The notes beneath the pieces are model-generated. The model worked only from the letters and a program-made list of their open reading frames with translations. It did no database searches and was not told the origin of the DNA. Source: Vicinamibacterales bacterium (GTDB taxonomy: Bacteria; Acidobacteriota; Vicinamibacteria; Vicinamibacterales; UBA2999). From it: a stretch of 64,000 bases of DNA. Positions within the stretch are counted from its first letter, which is position 1, and the number at the start of each line of letters is the position of its first letter. Positions 35,743 to 44,921 of this stretch are shown here, one piece after another. The translations under genes and the position numbers were made by a program. The stretch spans positions 1 through 64,000 of the forward strand of contig JBAZYO010000006.1 in assembly GCA_041659285.1 (NCBI GenBank), written 5' to 3'.

Positions 35743-37290
35743 ATGCGCCGGCGCATGAAAGTTGTCGCGGCGATCCTCTCGGCCGCCCTTGTCGTGGCGG
35801 CGGTCATCCTCCTGGTCACGCTTCGACAGCTCGAACCGCGGCTTCACGCGTGGGTGACCTCGTCGCTCAGCCAGTCGCTGGAAAGCGAGATCACACTCGG
35901 AGATGTCCAGGTCAACTGGTTCCCGCTGCGCCTGACGGCGCACGACCTCACCGTGCGGCATCACGGCCGGACGGACATTCCGCCATTGCTGGTGGTGTCG
36001 TCCTTCACCGCCGACCTCGAGCTGGCGCGCCTGTGGTCTTCAACCATCAGCAACGTCCGGGTGGACGGCATGGAGATCCACATCCCTCCCAAGGACGACG
36101 ACACCGGCAAACGGCCCATTCCGCGCCCGAAGCGCGGCAGCGACGACGGCGGCGGCTCCGGCCTCCACGTGCGACACTTGACCGCCACCAACACCCGTCT
36201 GGCCGTGGTGCCGCGAGACAGACGCAAGAACGCCAGGATCTGGGACATCTTCAAGCTCGAGTTGGACGATCTCGGCTCCGGCACGCCCTCGCCGTTTCGC
36301 GCCGCCCTGACCAACCCGATTCCTTACGGCCAAATCGCGGCCAGTGGCACTTTCGGGCCGTGGAATTCCAGTGCGCCAGGCGGCAGCCCGCTCGATGGGG
36401 AGTACACCTTCGCCGCGGACCTGGGCACCATCAAAGGCATGCACGGCCGGCTGGACGCGACCGGCACCATGAGCGGCGTCCTCGAGCAGATCGCGACCCG
36501 GGGCGAAACCCGCACGCCGGATTTCAAGGTCACGACGCTGGACGGCGACACCCTCCCGCTCAACACGACCTACGAGGCTCTTGTTGACGGAACGAAGGGC
36601 GACGTCGAGCTCACGCGCGTGAACGTGATGTTGGGTAGTTCGCCCCTGCAAGCAAGTGGTGTGGTCAGCGGCACGCACGGGCTCAAAGGCAAGCGCGTAA
36701 CGCTGAACATCACGAGCTCCTCGGTCAACCTCGCGGAACTCCTCCACCTTGTCAGCAAGCACGAGCCGCCGATGGCTCGCGGCAACGTCACGATTGATGC
36801 CGCGTTCGATTTGCCCCAGGGTGACGCGGACGTTCTCGACCGACTCGTGCTCGAAGGGTCGTTCCGGGCCGATCGGCTCCGGTTTGCTGACGACGGCGTC
36901 CAGGAGAAGCTCGATACGCTGAGCCGGCGCGGCCAAGGGCGGCCCAATGACGGCTCGATCGACAACGTGGCCTCCAAGGTCGCCAGCAAGTTCGACCTCA
37001 AGAACGGCGTGTTACGGTACCGGAACCTCACCTTCAACATCGAGGGCGCGACGGTGAAGCTCGACGGCACTCACGGGCTGACATCCAAGGCATTGGCGCT
37101 GAAGGGCGAAGTCCTGCTGCAGTCATCCGCGTCGAACACGCTGACCGGGTTCAAGCGATGGCTGGTCAAGCCTTTCGACGCGCTGCTCCGGAATCACGGC
37201 GCCGGCACGCGACTGGTCATCCGGGTCGAGGGCACGCAGGACCAGCCGAAGGTGGCCCTGGAAATCGGCAAGACGTTGCGCGGGCAGTGA
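35743..37290 (+). CDS. AsmA/DUF748-like membrane-anchored protein (515 aa)
   Basis: One N-terminal membrane helix (VVAAILSAALVVAAVILLVT), then a long beta-rich periplasmic region with the opening SLSQSLESEITLGDVQVNWF and ALKGEVLLQ near the end, as in AsmA-like and DUF748 proteins that help lipid transport or outer-membrane assembly. CAGGAG lies about ten bases before ATG 35743. The C-terminal KPFDALLRNHGAGTRLVIRV closely fits the family ending. Confidence 0.78.
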   Translation: MRRRMKVVAAILSAALVVAAVILLVTLRQLEPRLHAWVTSSLSQSLESEITLGDVQVNWFPLRLTAHDLTVRHHGRTDIPPLLVVSSFTADLELARLWSSTISNVRVDGMEIHIPPKDDDTGKRPIPRPKRGSDDGGGSGLHVRHLTATNTRLAVVPRDRRKNARIWDIFKLELDDLGSGTPSPFRAALTNPIPYGQIAASGTFGPWNSSAPGGSPLDGEYTFAADLGTIKGMHGRLDATGTMSGVLEQIATRGETRTPDFKVTTLDGDTLPLNTTYEALVDGTKGDVELTRVNVMLGSSPLQASGVVSGTHGLKGKRVTLNITSSSVNLAELLHLVSKHEPPMARGNVTIDAAFDLPQGDADVLDRLVLEGSFRADRLRFADDGVQEKLDTLSRRGQGRPNDGSIDNVASKVASKFDLKNGVLRYRNLTFNIEGATVKLDGTHGLTSKALALKGEVLLQSSASNTLTGFKRWLVKPFDALLRNHGAGTRLVIRVEGTQDQPKVALEIGKTLRGQ

Positions 37291-37317
37291 CGGCCGCCGC
37301 CCGCGCTGCCTCAGGCG

Positions 37318-38169
37318 CTACCGCCGATTCAGGCTCGCCACGACGATGAACTCGCCGGCATTGTCGGAGCGTTCATCGTCGTTGACCGCCAGATACAGGA
37401 GGCCGCTGTCGGGCATCGGCACGCTGGCCTGATCCCCGATGCCGAAGGCCGCGCCATTGGTGCCAATGCGGCCGATCAAGGCGCCGGCATTGACGGTGGG
37501 CAACGGCGACCCGGGCGCCATGCGCGGGGTCCCGGTCACGCGCGCGCGATCGCTGCCGTTGTCGGACAGTTGCACCTCGCCGCTCGCCTCGAAGAACACC
37601 GTGTCGCCCCTGCGCACGGCGAGGCCGGTCGCGACCCAACCCGACCTGGCCGGTACCCTGACACCGCCCGCGGGCACCGCCGCCGGTGTCACGTCGGTCT
37701 GCCGCACTGCCGCCTCGAACGGATACGAACCCATGTAAATGCGCGAGACCTGGTCGGGCGAGTAGTTGCGTTCCTCGCCGGCGGAGGTGCGGAAGATGTA
37801 GACGCGCGGACCTTCGTCACCCGAGCCCTCGCCACCGCGAATCTGCACGAGCTGCCCCTTGACGCTCGAGCCATTGGTCAACAGCAACAGGTGCTCGGCA
37901 TTACGAGCTTCACGCACTTCGGTGTCGGGCAGGCCCGACGCGCCACCCTTGCGGTCGATCAGGGCCACGCTCTGGATCGGAATGCGCCGTTGATCGGCAA
38001 GCGACACGCGAAGGAAGAGGGTGCCCTTCCCCAACGCCTCGATCCGGCCTTCAACCTTGCTGCCGTCCCGCAACTGCACGGTGGCACGGTCCTGCGGTTC
38101 CTGCGCCGCCACGGCCGACACACCGATTGCGCACGCGACGACTGTCATCCGGAAAGTATTGAGATTCAT
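37318..38169 (-). CDS. Secreted protein with LecA-like domain (283 aa)
   Basis: Signal peptide (MTVVACAIGVSAVAAQ), a small strand-rich domain (VQLRDGSKVEGRIEALGKGT, then RIPIQSVALIDRKGG) that occurs in several acidobacterial secreted proteins, and a C-terminal domain resembling LecA/PA-IL galactose lectin: GWVATGLAVRRGDTVFFEASG, PLPTVNAGALIGRIG and LLYLAVNDDERSDNAGEFIV. The lectin-type calcium residues would be the Asp/Asn of the last segment. Sugar binding is inference. Convergent with the AsmA-like gene. Confidence 0.72.
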   Translation of the reverse strand: MNLNTFRMTVVACAIGVSAVAAQEPQDRATVQLRDGSKVEGRIEALGKGTLFLRVSLADQRRIPIQSVALIDRKGGASGLPDTEVREARNAEHLLLLTNGSSVKGQLVQIRGGEGSGDEGPRVYIFRTSAGEERNYSPDQVSRIYMGSYPFEAAVRQTDVTPAAVPAGGVRVPARSGWVATGLAVRRGDTVFFEASGEVQLSDNGSDRARVTGTPRMAPGSPLPTVNAGALIGRIGTNGAAFGIGDQASVPMPDSGLLYLAVNDDERSDNAGEFIVVASLNRR

Positions 38170-38343
38170 TGATCAACTCCACAGTTTAACAAGCAAGGTG
38201 GCCGCCAATCGGGACGGCCTCGGAGAAAACACGTGCAACTCACTATTGGCACACCGTTGGATAGATTATGAATCCGCAGGGACACCCCTGACGCGCACCA
38301 ATTAAGGAATCGGAAAGCGGCGCCGCTTTCTTCACCCGCGCCG

Positions 38344-38359
38344 TGGCACCGGACATGCA
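38344..38359 (+). promoter_or_regulatory. Weak sigma-54 promoter candidate
   Basis: TGGCACCGGACATGCA has GG and GC ten bases apart and matches the consensus at 14 of 16 positions. It lies 29 bases before the ATG at 38389. Confidence 0.45.
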
Positions 38360-38388
38360 CATAATTGCGGGCGGAGCTCGACCCGTCG

Positions 38389-38607
38389 ATGAACACCACT
38401 CACACTGCACATAATCTCACCGACCTCGCCACGCGCGCCCGCGCGGAGTTCCGAGAAATGCCGGGGATGTGCCTCACCACCGCCCAGGCTGCACGCCTGT
38501 GGCAGCTCAGCCCCGATCAGGCTGAAGCCCTGCTTCGCGAACTTGTCCAGGCTGGTTTTCTCGTTCGCCGAGACGGCCATCACTATCGTCTGCCCTCGTC
38601 GGTTTAA
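38389..38607 (+). CDS. Small winged-helix-like protein (72 aa)
   Basis: Residues about 20-68 look like a winged helix: FREMPGMCLTTAQAARLWQL, SPDQAEALLRELVQAGFLVR and a hairpin RRDGHHYRLP. This form is usual for DNA-binding or protein-binding wings, but there is no second domain. ATG 38389 is taken as the first start of the conserved part. Family not named. Confidence 0.65.
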   Translation: MNTTHTAHNLTDLATRARAEFREMPGMCLTTAQAARLWQLSPDQAEALLRELVQAGFLVRRDGHHYRLPSSV

Positions 38608-38659
38608 GACGCTCCGCATTCCATGCCAGCGCCGTTCGGCGGTATCGTAGATATCGCCG

Positions 38660-39325
38660 ATGTCGCTTGATCAGGTTCCACGCCCGGTGCGGGGCAAGCC
38701 CCGGGCGAACGAGTTCGTCTTCGCCCGCCTTCGCTACGATTCAGGGGACTGGGACTACAACCCGAAGGTGGCGGCCAACATCCTCAACTCGGTGGTCGAA
38801 TACACCAACATCCCGGTCTACCCCGAGGAAGTGGTCATCACCGCGGATTCCGATGAGTTGTTGTCGTTTCCGTTCCTCTTCATGACCGGCCACAGGCTGG
38901 TGCGATTCAGCGAGGCCGAACGCGGCCGGCTGAAGACGTTCGTCGAGCGCGGCGGGCTCCTGTTCTCTGACGACTGCAACCACGACGTCGCCGGCCTGTA
39001 TGCCACGTCGTTCGAGCAGGAGATGCACCGCGCTTTCCCCACCCTTCGAACTCTCGAGAAGCTCCCCCGCTCCCACCAGCTGTACCGTGCCTTCTTCCAG
39101 TTCCCGGAGGGCCCGCCGCAAACCGCCCACGAGTTGAACGGCTGGGGCGACGACCTCGTGCACGACTACCTGCGCGGCATCGAACACAGCGGCCGGCTCG
39201 GCGTGCTCTATTCCAACAAGGACTACGGCTGCGAGTGGGACTACGACTGGCGGAACAAGCGCTTCCAGCGCGACGACAACACGCGCTTCGGCGTCAACGT
39301 GGTCGTCTATGCGATGGGTGCCTAG
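38660..39325 (+). CDS. DUF4159 protein (221 aa)
   Basis: Matches DUF4159: FVFARLRYDSGDWDYNPKVA, SFPFLFMTGHRLVRFSEAE, LKTFVERGGLLFSDDCNHDV and FGVNVVVYAMGA. The fold resembles a class I glutamine-amidotransferase domain without catalytic residues. In acidobacteria it commonly travels with TldD/TldE and MoxR/DUF58 genes, found here 1 kb downstream but on the other strand. No signal peptide is visible; some relatives are exported. Confidence 0.88.
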   Translation: MSLDQVPRPVRGKPRANEFVFARLRYDSGDWDYNPKVAANILNSVVEYTNIPVYPEEVVITADSDELLSFPFLFMTGHRLVRFSEAERGRLKTFVERGGLLFSDDCNHDVAGLYATSFEQEMHRAFPTLRTLEKLPRSHQLYRAFFQFPEGPPQTAHELNGWGDDLVHDYLRGIEHSGRLGVLYSNKDYGCEWDYDWRNKRFQRDDNTRFGVNVVVYAMGA

Positions 39326-39444
39326 GCGCCTGCCGCCCACGCCCAAACAGGGCCCTCGACCTCCGAGTGGCAGCGCGACACCAGGGTTTGCGCCCCGGGC
39401 TTCCACTAATTGCCGGGAATGACCGGTCTTCCACCCCAAATGGC

Positions 39445-39460
39445 TGGCACCGAACTTGAT
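39445..39460 (+). promoter_or_regulatory. Weak sigma-54 promoter candidate
   Basis: TGGCACCGAACTTGAT: -24 element perfect, -12 reads TTGA instead of TTGC. 42 bases before the BON lipoprotein ATG. Confidence 0.4.
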
Positions 39461-39501
39461 ATGTCAGCCCGTGTCGGGCACCCGAGCCCGTAGGAGGACC
39501 G

Positions 39502-39939
39502 ATGAGTCTGAAGAACGGATATCTCGCGATCGCACTGATGAGCGGCCTCTCGCTGGCGGCGTGCTCCAATACGGCGGCCGGCGTCGAGAAGGACGCCGAG
39601 CGCAATGCCGACAAGGCTGCCACCGCCGCCGCTGAGGCCAAGGCTGACGTCAAGGAAGCAACCCGTGACGCCACCGCCGTGGCCAAGGAAGCCGTCGCCA
39701 ACGCGGGTGGCGCCATCGCCGCCGTCGTCGAAACCATCGACGTCAAGTCGGCCCTGATGGCCGACCGCACTGTGGATGCCAGCCACATCAACGTGGACAC
39801 GGTCCACGAAACCAAGACCGTGGTGCTCAAGGGGTCGGTAAAGACCGCGGCCCAGCGCGGCGAAGCGGCCCGCATTGCCGCCGCCGAAGCGCCGGGCTAC
39901 CGCATCGACAACCAGCTGACGGTGGTCGCGAACCCTTGA
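39502..39939 (+). CDS. BON-domain lipoprotein (145 aa)
   Basis: Lipobox LSLAAC (Cys near residue 21) marks a lipoprotein. An Ala/Lys/Glu-rich helical stretch (about 30-75) leads to a BON domain (VKSALMADRTVDASHINVDT, VVLKGSVKTAAQRGEAARIA, YRIDNQLTVV). BON proteins bind phospholipid and are induced by osmotic or envelope stress, as in OsmY. Followed by csbD, another stress protein. Confidence 0.88.
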   Translation: MSLKNGYLAIALMSGLSLAACSNTAAGVEKDAERNADKAATAAAEAKADVKEATRDATAVAKEAVANAGGAIAAVVETIDVKSALMADRTVDASHINVDTVHETKTVVLKGSVKTAAQRGEAARIAAAEAPGYRIDNQLTVVANP

Positions 39940-39953
39940 CCGCTGAATGTAGC

Positions 39954-39971
39954 GTCCGGCTTTAGCCGGAC
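39954..39971. repeat. REP-like palindrome GTCCGGC-TTTA-GCCGGAC
   Basis: Seven-base arms, TTTA loop, preceded by gtagc as at 28055, between the BON and CsbD genes. Confidence 0.65.
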
Positions 39972-39986
39972 CACGAAGGAGACCCG

Positions 39987-40196
39987 ATGAACGAAGACAT
40001 CCTGCAGGGAAAGTGGACCCAGCTCAAAGGCAAGGCCAAGGAGCAGTGGGGCAAGCTGACTGACGACGACATCGAGAAGTTGGATGGGAAGAAGGACCAG
40101 CTCATCGGCCGCATCCAGGAACGCTACGGTATGGCCCGTGACCAGGCCGAACGCGACGTCAACGCCTGGCTGAAGGACACGGCCGGCAACTACTAG
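39987..40196 (+). CDS. CsbD family stress protein (69 aa)
   Basis: NEDILQGKWTQLKGKAKEQW followed by GKLTDDDIEKLDGKKDQLIG and RIQERYGMARDQAERDVNAW are the standard CsbD/YjbJ motifs. The protein is small, hydrophilic and helical. GGAGA lies before the ATG. A strong terminator follows. Confidence 0.93.
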   Translation: MNEDILQGKWTQLKGKAKEQWGKLTDDDIEKLDGKKDQLIGRIQERYGMARDQAERDVNAWLKDTAGNY

Positions 40197-40232
40197 TCCG
40201 GTAACGCCGGACTCGACATCTCCTCCGGGGTA

Positions 40233-40279
40233 GGACCGATGGAGTCGTGCATCGCACGCGACTCCTTCGGTCCTTTTTT
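40233..40279 (+). terminator. Rho-independent terminator after csbD-like gene
   Basis: GGACCGA pairs with TCGGTCC and inside it GGAGTCG pairs with CGACTCC, followed by six T (40274-40279). Confidence 0.88.
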
Positions 40280-40286
40280 CGTGACG

Positions 40287-40304
40287 GTCCGGCCAAGGCC
40301 GGAC
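40287..40304. repeat. Palindrome GTCCGGCC-AA-GGCCGGAC
   Basis: Eight-base arms with a two-base loop; a variant of the REP-like family, just before the stop of the leftward tldD-like gene. Confidence 0.6.
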
Positions 40305-40310
40305 GCTGCA

Positions 40311-41891
40311 TCATGAGAACGCGGCGCCGACCATGATGCGGCGGATCCGGACCCACGGCGAGCCGTGCGACGGATGGTTGATCTGCACCGGCTGCCCCTT
40401 GGCGTCTCCGGTCGTGCCGAACATCTCCCACGACTCCTTGCCAGAGGTCGCATCCAGGTTCTGCCAGAAGTCGGTGGTGATGGCGTTGTAGGTGACGTCG
40501 CTCAGCATGCGCGTCTTCTTGCCGTTCTTCACTTCCCAGAACGCGTCGCCGCCGAACTGGCCGTTGAAGCGCTGCTGGTCGATCGAGTAGCTGCCACGGC
40601 CGTCGATCAGGATGCCGTCCCTGGTGTCGGCGATGATCTCTTCCGGCGTCGGCGAGCCCGGCGGGCCCGGCTCGACGTGCACGTTCGGCATGCGCAGGAA
40701 CGGGTAGTTGCGCCACGAGGTCGCGAAGGTGCAGCCCTTCGACGCGGTCTGGCCGATGTAGTGCGCCGTCTCGCGGTTGGTCTGCAGGTCCACCAGCCGG
40801 CCCTCGCGGATGATCGGCCACCGTTGCGACTTCACGCCGTCATCGTCGTAGCCCACCGTGCACATGCCGCCTTCCAGCGTGCGATCGCAGGTGACGTTGA
40901 ACAGCTTCGAACCCATCATCAGCTTGCCGACGTCCGAGGTCTTGACGAAGCTGGTGCCGGCGTAATTTGCCTCGTAGCCGACCACGCGATCGAGCTCGGT
41001 CGGGTGCGCGACGATTTCGTGGATGGTGAGCATGGCGTGCGCGGGCGTCATGATCAGGTCCTTGAGGCCGACGCCGGCGGGAGGCGCCGTGCAGTGCTCC
41101 ACCGCCTCGTTGGCGATGCGCTCCACGTTCTCCAGCATCTTGGCGTTCAGCACCACTTCGTAGCCGGCCGACTTTGGCGCCACCGAGAAGGTGCGCGACT
41201 TGGCCTTGCCGTTTTTGAGCGCGGTCACCGTGAACCCGGGCGACGTGCGCCAGATTTCCTGCTCGAGGTAGGAGCCCTCCGAGGTGGCGAGGTACTTCCA
41301 CTCGTAGTCGAACGCCATGTTCGACTGCACGCGGATCACGCCCGGCACCTTGAGGGCCGCCTCGTTAATCTTCATCAGGAACGCGATCTTGTCGTCGAGC
41401 GAGACGTCTTCCGGCTTCTGCTGGACCGGCACCGACCAGTAGTCCTGGTAGGCCTCGACCGGCGCCAGCTTCACTTCGAAGCGCTTGCTGACCGCGCTCG
41501 CCTTGGCCACTTCAGTGGCTTGGGCCGTGATCTTCTTGATGTCGCCTTCGGTGACGAACGGGCTGCTGGCAAAGCCCCACACGCCGCTGTGAATCACGCG
41601 GACGCCGAACCCGGCGCTGGTCTCCATGCCGCCGGCGCCGAAGCCGAACGAGTCGGTGACGATGCGGTCGCGGACGGCCACGCTGTCGTTGACGTTTCGG
41701 GTGAAGCGAATGTCGGCATAGGTGCAGCCGAGGCGCCTGGCCTCCGACAGGGCGAGGTCCGAGAGTCCCTTGAAGCGCGACTCCATGACGCGCGCCTTCG
41801 GCGACTGAGCGATCAGGTCGCCGACCAGGTCGCTGGCGTAGAGGGCGACGCCGGTGGCGCCGAGGGTCTTGACGAATTCTCTTCGCAGCAT
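40311..41891 (-). CDS. TldD-like metalloprotease with Tat-type signal (526 aa)
   Basis: The metal motif HEIVAHPTELDR (near 289-300, HExxxH) and GYEANYAGTSF identify the TldD family of zinc peptidases, which act with TldE on unfolded or modified peptides. The N-terminus LRREFVKTLGATGVALYAS is a twin-arginine-type signal, unlike cytosolic E. coli TldD. ATG 41891 begins exactly at that signal. It is the third Tld gene in the operon, 40 bp downstream of the tldE-like gene. A paralog lies at 43319-44908. Confidence 0.9.
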   Translation of the reverse strand: MLRREFVKTLGATGVALYASDLVGDLIAQSPKARVMESRFKGLSDLALSEARRLGCTYADIRFTRNVNDSVAVRDRIVTDSFGFGAGGMETSAGFGVRVIHSGVWGFASSPFVTEGDIKKITAQATEVAKASAVSKRFEVKLAPVEAYQDYWSVPVQQKPEDVSLDDKIAFLMKINEAALKVPGVIRVQSNMAFDYEWKYLATSEGSYLEQEIWRTSPGFTVTALKNGKAKSRTFSVAPKSAGYEVVLNAKMLENVERIANEAVEHCTAPPAGVGLKDLIMTPAHAMLTIHEIVAHPTELDRVVGYEANYAGTSFVKTSDVGKLMMGSKLFNVTCDRTLEGGMCTVGYDDDGVKSQRWPIIREGRLVDLQTNRETAHYIGQTASKGCTFATSWRNYPFLRMPNVHVEPGPPGSPTPEEIIADTRDGILIDGRGSYSIDQQRFNGQFGGDAFWEVKNGKKTRMLSDVTYNAITTDFWQNLDATSGKESWEMFGTTGDAKGQPVQINHPSHGSPWVRIRRIMVGAAFS

Positions 41892-41902
41892 CGTTTGTCT
41901 CC

Positions 41903-41923
41903 GGCGCCCCATTAAGGGGCGCC
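41903..41923. repeat. Palindrome GGCGCCCC-ATTAA-GGGGCGCC
   Basis: Eight-base arms between the tldE-like and second tldD-like genes, next to gtag on the minus strand as in the other REP-like copies. It could also attenuate transcription inside the operon. Confidence 0.6.
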
Positions 41924-41931
41924 CTACCCGT

Positions 41932-43287
41932 CTAGACCGCTGGGGAAATGGACGTCATGGTGAAATCTTCGAGCTTCATGGCCGGCACCAGCGCCGTGCC
42001 CGGGTTGTCGTAGGCCTCGCCGGTGTGCATCGGCACCTGCGGGCCGAGCGCCGAGATGTTGTTGAAGCTCACCGCCGGCGATTCGTTCCAGCGGAAGTTC
42101 TGCACCGGCCCGACGATCTCGCCGTTCTCGATCAGGAACAGGCCATCGCGGGTCATGCCCGTGTTCAGCAGCGTCATCTGATCGACCGGCCGGATGTACC
42201 AGAAGAACGAGACCAGCAGCCCGCGCTTGGTGCTCTTGATCATCTCTTCGACGCTGGTCGTGCCGCCCTCCATCACCAGGCTCATGTTGGGCGTGGTGCC
42301 GGTCGGGTCCTTCTTCTGCCGGTTGGCCCAGAAGCGGTCGTAGAACAGGTTCTTGACGACGCCCTTCTCCACCCAGGTAATGCTCCTGGCGGCGAGGCCG
42401 TCCTGGCCAATCGGCGACTGGCGCAGAATCGGGTTGCCAATCTCGCTGCGCAGCGTGAAGTTGTCGCCAAACACCTTCTCGCCCAGGCGGGTCTCGCCGC
42501 GCTGCTTGCCGCTCATGAAGCTGCGGCCTTCTTCGGCGTTGCGGGCATTGAGCGAGTTGGTCATCAGCGACAGGTAGCGCGCCGCCGGACGCGGTTCGAG
42601 GATCACGGTGTAGTTGCCGGGCTCAATCGCCCGCGGCTTGCGCGACTTGATGGCCTTGTCGGCCGCCACGTTGGTGAGCATCTCGGCGTCGATGTTCTTG
42701 ATGTCTTTCACGCCGGTCGTGCCCGCCCAGCCCGAGCCGGTCTGGTCCGGCGTGCGGCAGGTCAGGATGAAGCTGGCGTCGGCGTAGTGGAAGTAGGTAA
42801 ACAGGCCCTCGGAATTGGCGCTGCCGTCCACCCAGTCGAACTTGGGAATGTAGCCGGCGCCGAGCACGCCCTTCTTCTCGCAGATGTCGGTGCTGGCCTT
42901 CACCATCCGGGCGCGTTCGGCGGGGCCGAAATTGACCGCCGACGGCAGGGCGGCGTCGAACTCCAGGTAAGTCTGGGGCGGCTTCACCAGCGGCATCAGC
43001 TCAGGGTTGTCGGGCTTGCGCCGCGCCAGCGCCTGCACGGCATCAATGGTGCGCTTGAGCGAGTCATCATCGAACTGGTGCGTGGTCGCGCTCGCCGCCT
43101 TCTGCCCATACCGGACCGTAATCTGGACTTCCTGATCGTGCTCGATCAGGTTGGCCGTGATGCTGGAGTTGGCAAAGCGCGTCGCCGACCGCTCGCCGCC
43201 GGAGAAGCGCACCTCCACGGCGTCGGCCTTGCACATGTTGAGCACCTTGTCGGTGATCTGCTTGATTTCGTCTCGTGAATACGCCAT
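41932..43287 (-). CDS. TldE/PmbA-like protein (451 aa)
   Basis: Same fold as TldD but without the HExxxH motif: [20 protein letters not shown] at the N-terminus, [19 protein letters not shown] in the middle, [20 protein letters not shown] near the end. In known pairs TldE is the non-catalytic partner of TldD. It has no signal peptide, although both TldD paralogs on each side have Tat-type signals, so localisation is puzzling. Confidence 0.88.
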   Translation of the reverse strand: MAYSRDEIKQITDKVLNMCKADAVEVRFSGGERSATRFANSSITANLIEHDQEVQITVRYGQKAASATTHQFDDDSLKRTIDAVQALARRKPDNPELMPLVKPPQTYLEFDAALPSAVNFGPAERARMVKASTDICEKKGVLGAGYIPKFDWVDGSANSEGLFTYFHYADASFILTCRTPDQTGSGWAGTTGVKDIKNIDAEMLTNVAADKAIKSRKPRAIEPGNYTVILEPRPAARYLSLMTNSLNARNAEEGRSFMSGKQRGETRLGEKVFGDNFTLRSEIGNPILRQSPIGQDGLAARSITWVEKGVVKNLFYDRFWANRQKKDPTGTTPNMSLVMEGGTTSVEEMIKSTKRGLLVSFFWYIRPVDQMTLLNTGMTRDGLFLIENGEIVGPVQNFRWNESPAVSFNNISALGPQVPMHTGEAYDNPGTALVPAMKLEDFTMTSISPAV

Positions 43288-43318
43288 CTCGGTGATCCTC
43301 GTCGTGAACCGGGAACCG

Positions 43319-44908
43319 TTACTTGAAGGCGGTTCCCACCATGATCTTGCGCATGAGGATCGGCGAGGCGCCGTGTGACGGCCGGTTCGACTGCACCGGC
43401 TGCCCTTTCGCGTCGCCGCCCATGCCGATGTGCTTCCATTCCTCGGGCGGGCCCACCGCCTCGAGGTTGGCCCAGAAGTCCGTGGTAATCGCGTTATAGG
43501 TGAAGTCCGTCACCATCCGCGTCTTCTTGCCGTTCTTGATCTCCCAGAAGCAGTCGCCGCCGAACTGGCCGTTGTAGCGCTGCTGGTCGATGCTGAAGCT
43601 GCCCTGGCCGTCTACCAGCACGCCGTCCTCGATGCTGGCAATCATCTGCTCGAGCGTCGGCGAGCCCTTCGGCCCCGGTTCCATCTGGATGTTGGGCATG
43701 CGCAGGAACGGATAGTTGCGCCAGTGGTTCGCGAACGTGCAGCCGCGCGAGGTGGCCTCACCCATGTAATGGGCGGTCTCGCGGTTGGTCTGCAGCCCGA
43801 CCAGGATGCCGTCACGGATGATCGGCCACTTCTGCGCCTCGACCCCGTCATCGTCGTAGCCGACGGTCGAGGCGCCGCCGGGGTGCGTGCGATCCGCGGT
43901 GATGTTGAGATGCTTCGAGCCGTACTTCAGCTTGCCGACGTCGCTCAGCTTCACGAAGCTGGTGCCCGCATAGTTGGCTTCGTAACCGACAATGCGATCG
44001 AGCTCGGTGGGGTGCGCGATGATCTCGTGGATGGTCAGGGCCGAGTGGTTCGGCAGCAGGATGAGGTCCTTCAGGCCGGAGCCAACCGGCTTGGCCATGG
44101 CGAACTCGACCGCCTCCGCCGCCACGCGCTCCGCGTTACCCTTCAGGTCGTTATCGGTGACGAACTCCCACCCGCGCGTCTCGGTGCCGGGGTCGAAGGT
44201 GCGCGTCTTGACCACGCCGTCCCTGCGAGCCGTGGCGCTGATCGCGGCCGCGGTGTAGTAGAAGACCTGCTCGATGAACGAGCCTTCGGAGGTGGCCAGG
44301 AACTTCCACTCGTAGTTGAAGTTCACCGCCGCGTTCCCGAACATCACGTCCGGGTTCTTCTGCATCGTCCGGGTGACGTCCACGAGCAACGCCACCTTGT
44401 CTTCGAGCGGGATGCTCCACGGATCCACCTTAATCGGCGTCTGCCAGTAGGTGTCGTAGGCCTTGACCGGCGCCAGCCGCACGTCGAACTTCTTGGCCAT
44501 GGCGCTGGCCTTGGCGACCTCGGTGGCCAGGCCCACCACGCGCTTGATCTCCGCGGGCGTCACGTTGGGGCTGCTGGAGAAGCCCCACACGCCGGAGTGA
44601 ATCACGCGGACGCCGAACCCGTAGGTGTCTTCGTCGCCGAACTGCCCGAAGCCGATGTTGCCGCCGCTCTGGATCTCGCCGTTGCGGACCGCCACTCCGT
44701 TGGAGCGGTTCAGCGTGAAGCGGATGTCGGCGTAGGTGCAGCCCAGGCGCCTGGCTTCGCGCAGCGCCTCTTCGGACCAGGTGCGATAGATCGGGTTCTT
44801 GACGGCGGGAAATGGCGTGGCGGATTGCCGCGCGAATATCGACGGCCCAAGACTGAGGCCAATCGTGCCGAGGCCGATGGTCTTTGCAAAGTCACGTCGA
44901 GATTGCAT
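43319..44908 (-). CDS. TldD-like metalloprotease with Tat-type signal, paralog (529 aa)
   Basis: HEIIAHPTELDR near 292 gives the HExxxH zinc motif, followed by GYEANYAGTSFV as in TldD. The N-terminus SRRDFAKTIGLGTIGLSLG is a Tat-type signal. It shares blocks such as RRLGCTYADIRFT and FGVRVIHSGVWGF with the paralog at 40311, so the two arose by duplication. First Tld gene of the operon, 13 bp after the BatA/amidotransferase-like gene. Confidence 0.9.
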   Translation of the reverse strand: MQSRRDFAKTIGLGTIGLSLGPSIFARQSATPFPAVKNPIYRTWSEEALREARRLGCTYADIRFTLNRSNGVAVRNGEIQSGGNIGFGQFGDEDTYGFGVRVIHSGVWGFSSSPNVTPAEIKRVVGLATEVAKASAMAKKFDVRLAPVKAYDTYWQTPIKVDPWSIPLEDKVALLVDVTRTMQKNPDVMFGNAAVNFNYEWKFLATSEGSFIEQVFYYTAAAISATARRDGVVKTRTFDPGTETRGWEFVTDNDLKGNAERVAAEAVEFAMAKPVGSGLKDLILLPNHSALTIHEIIAHPTELDRIVGYEANYAGTSFVKLSDVGKLKYGSKHLNITADRTHPGGASTVGYDDDGVEAQKWPIIRDGILVGLQTNRETAHYMGEATSRGCTFANHWRNYPFLRMPNIQMEPGPKGSPTLEQMIASIEDGVLVDGQGSFSIDQQRYNGQFGGDCFWEIKNGKKTRMVTDFTYNAITTDFWANLEAVGPPEEWKHIGMGGDAKGQPVQSNRPSHGASPILMRKIMVGTAFK

Positions 44909-44921
44909 GGCGGGATCAACT

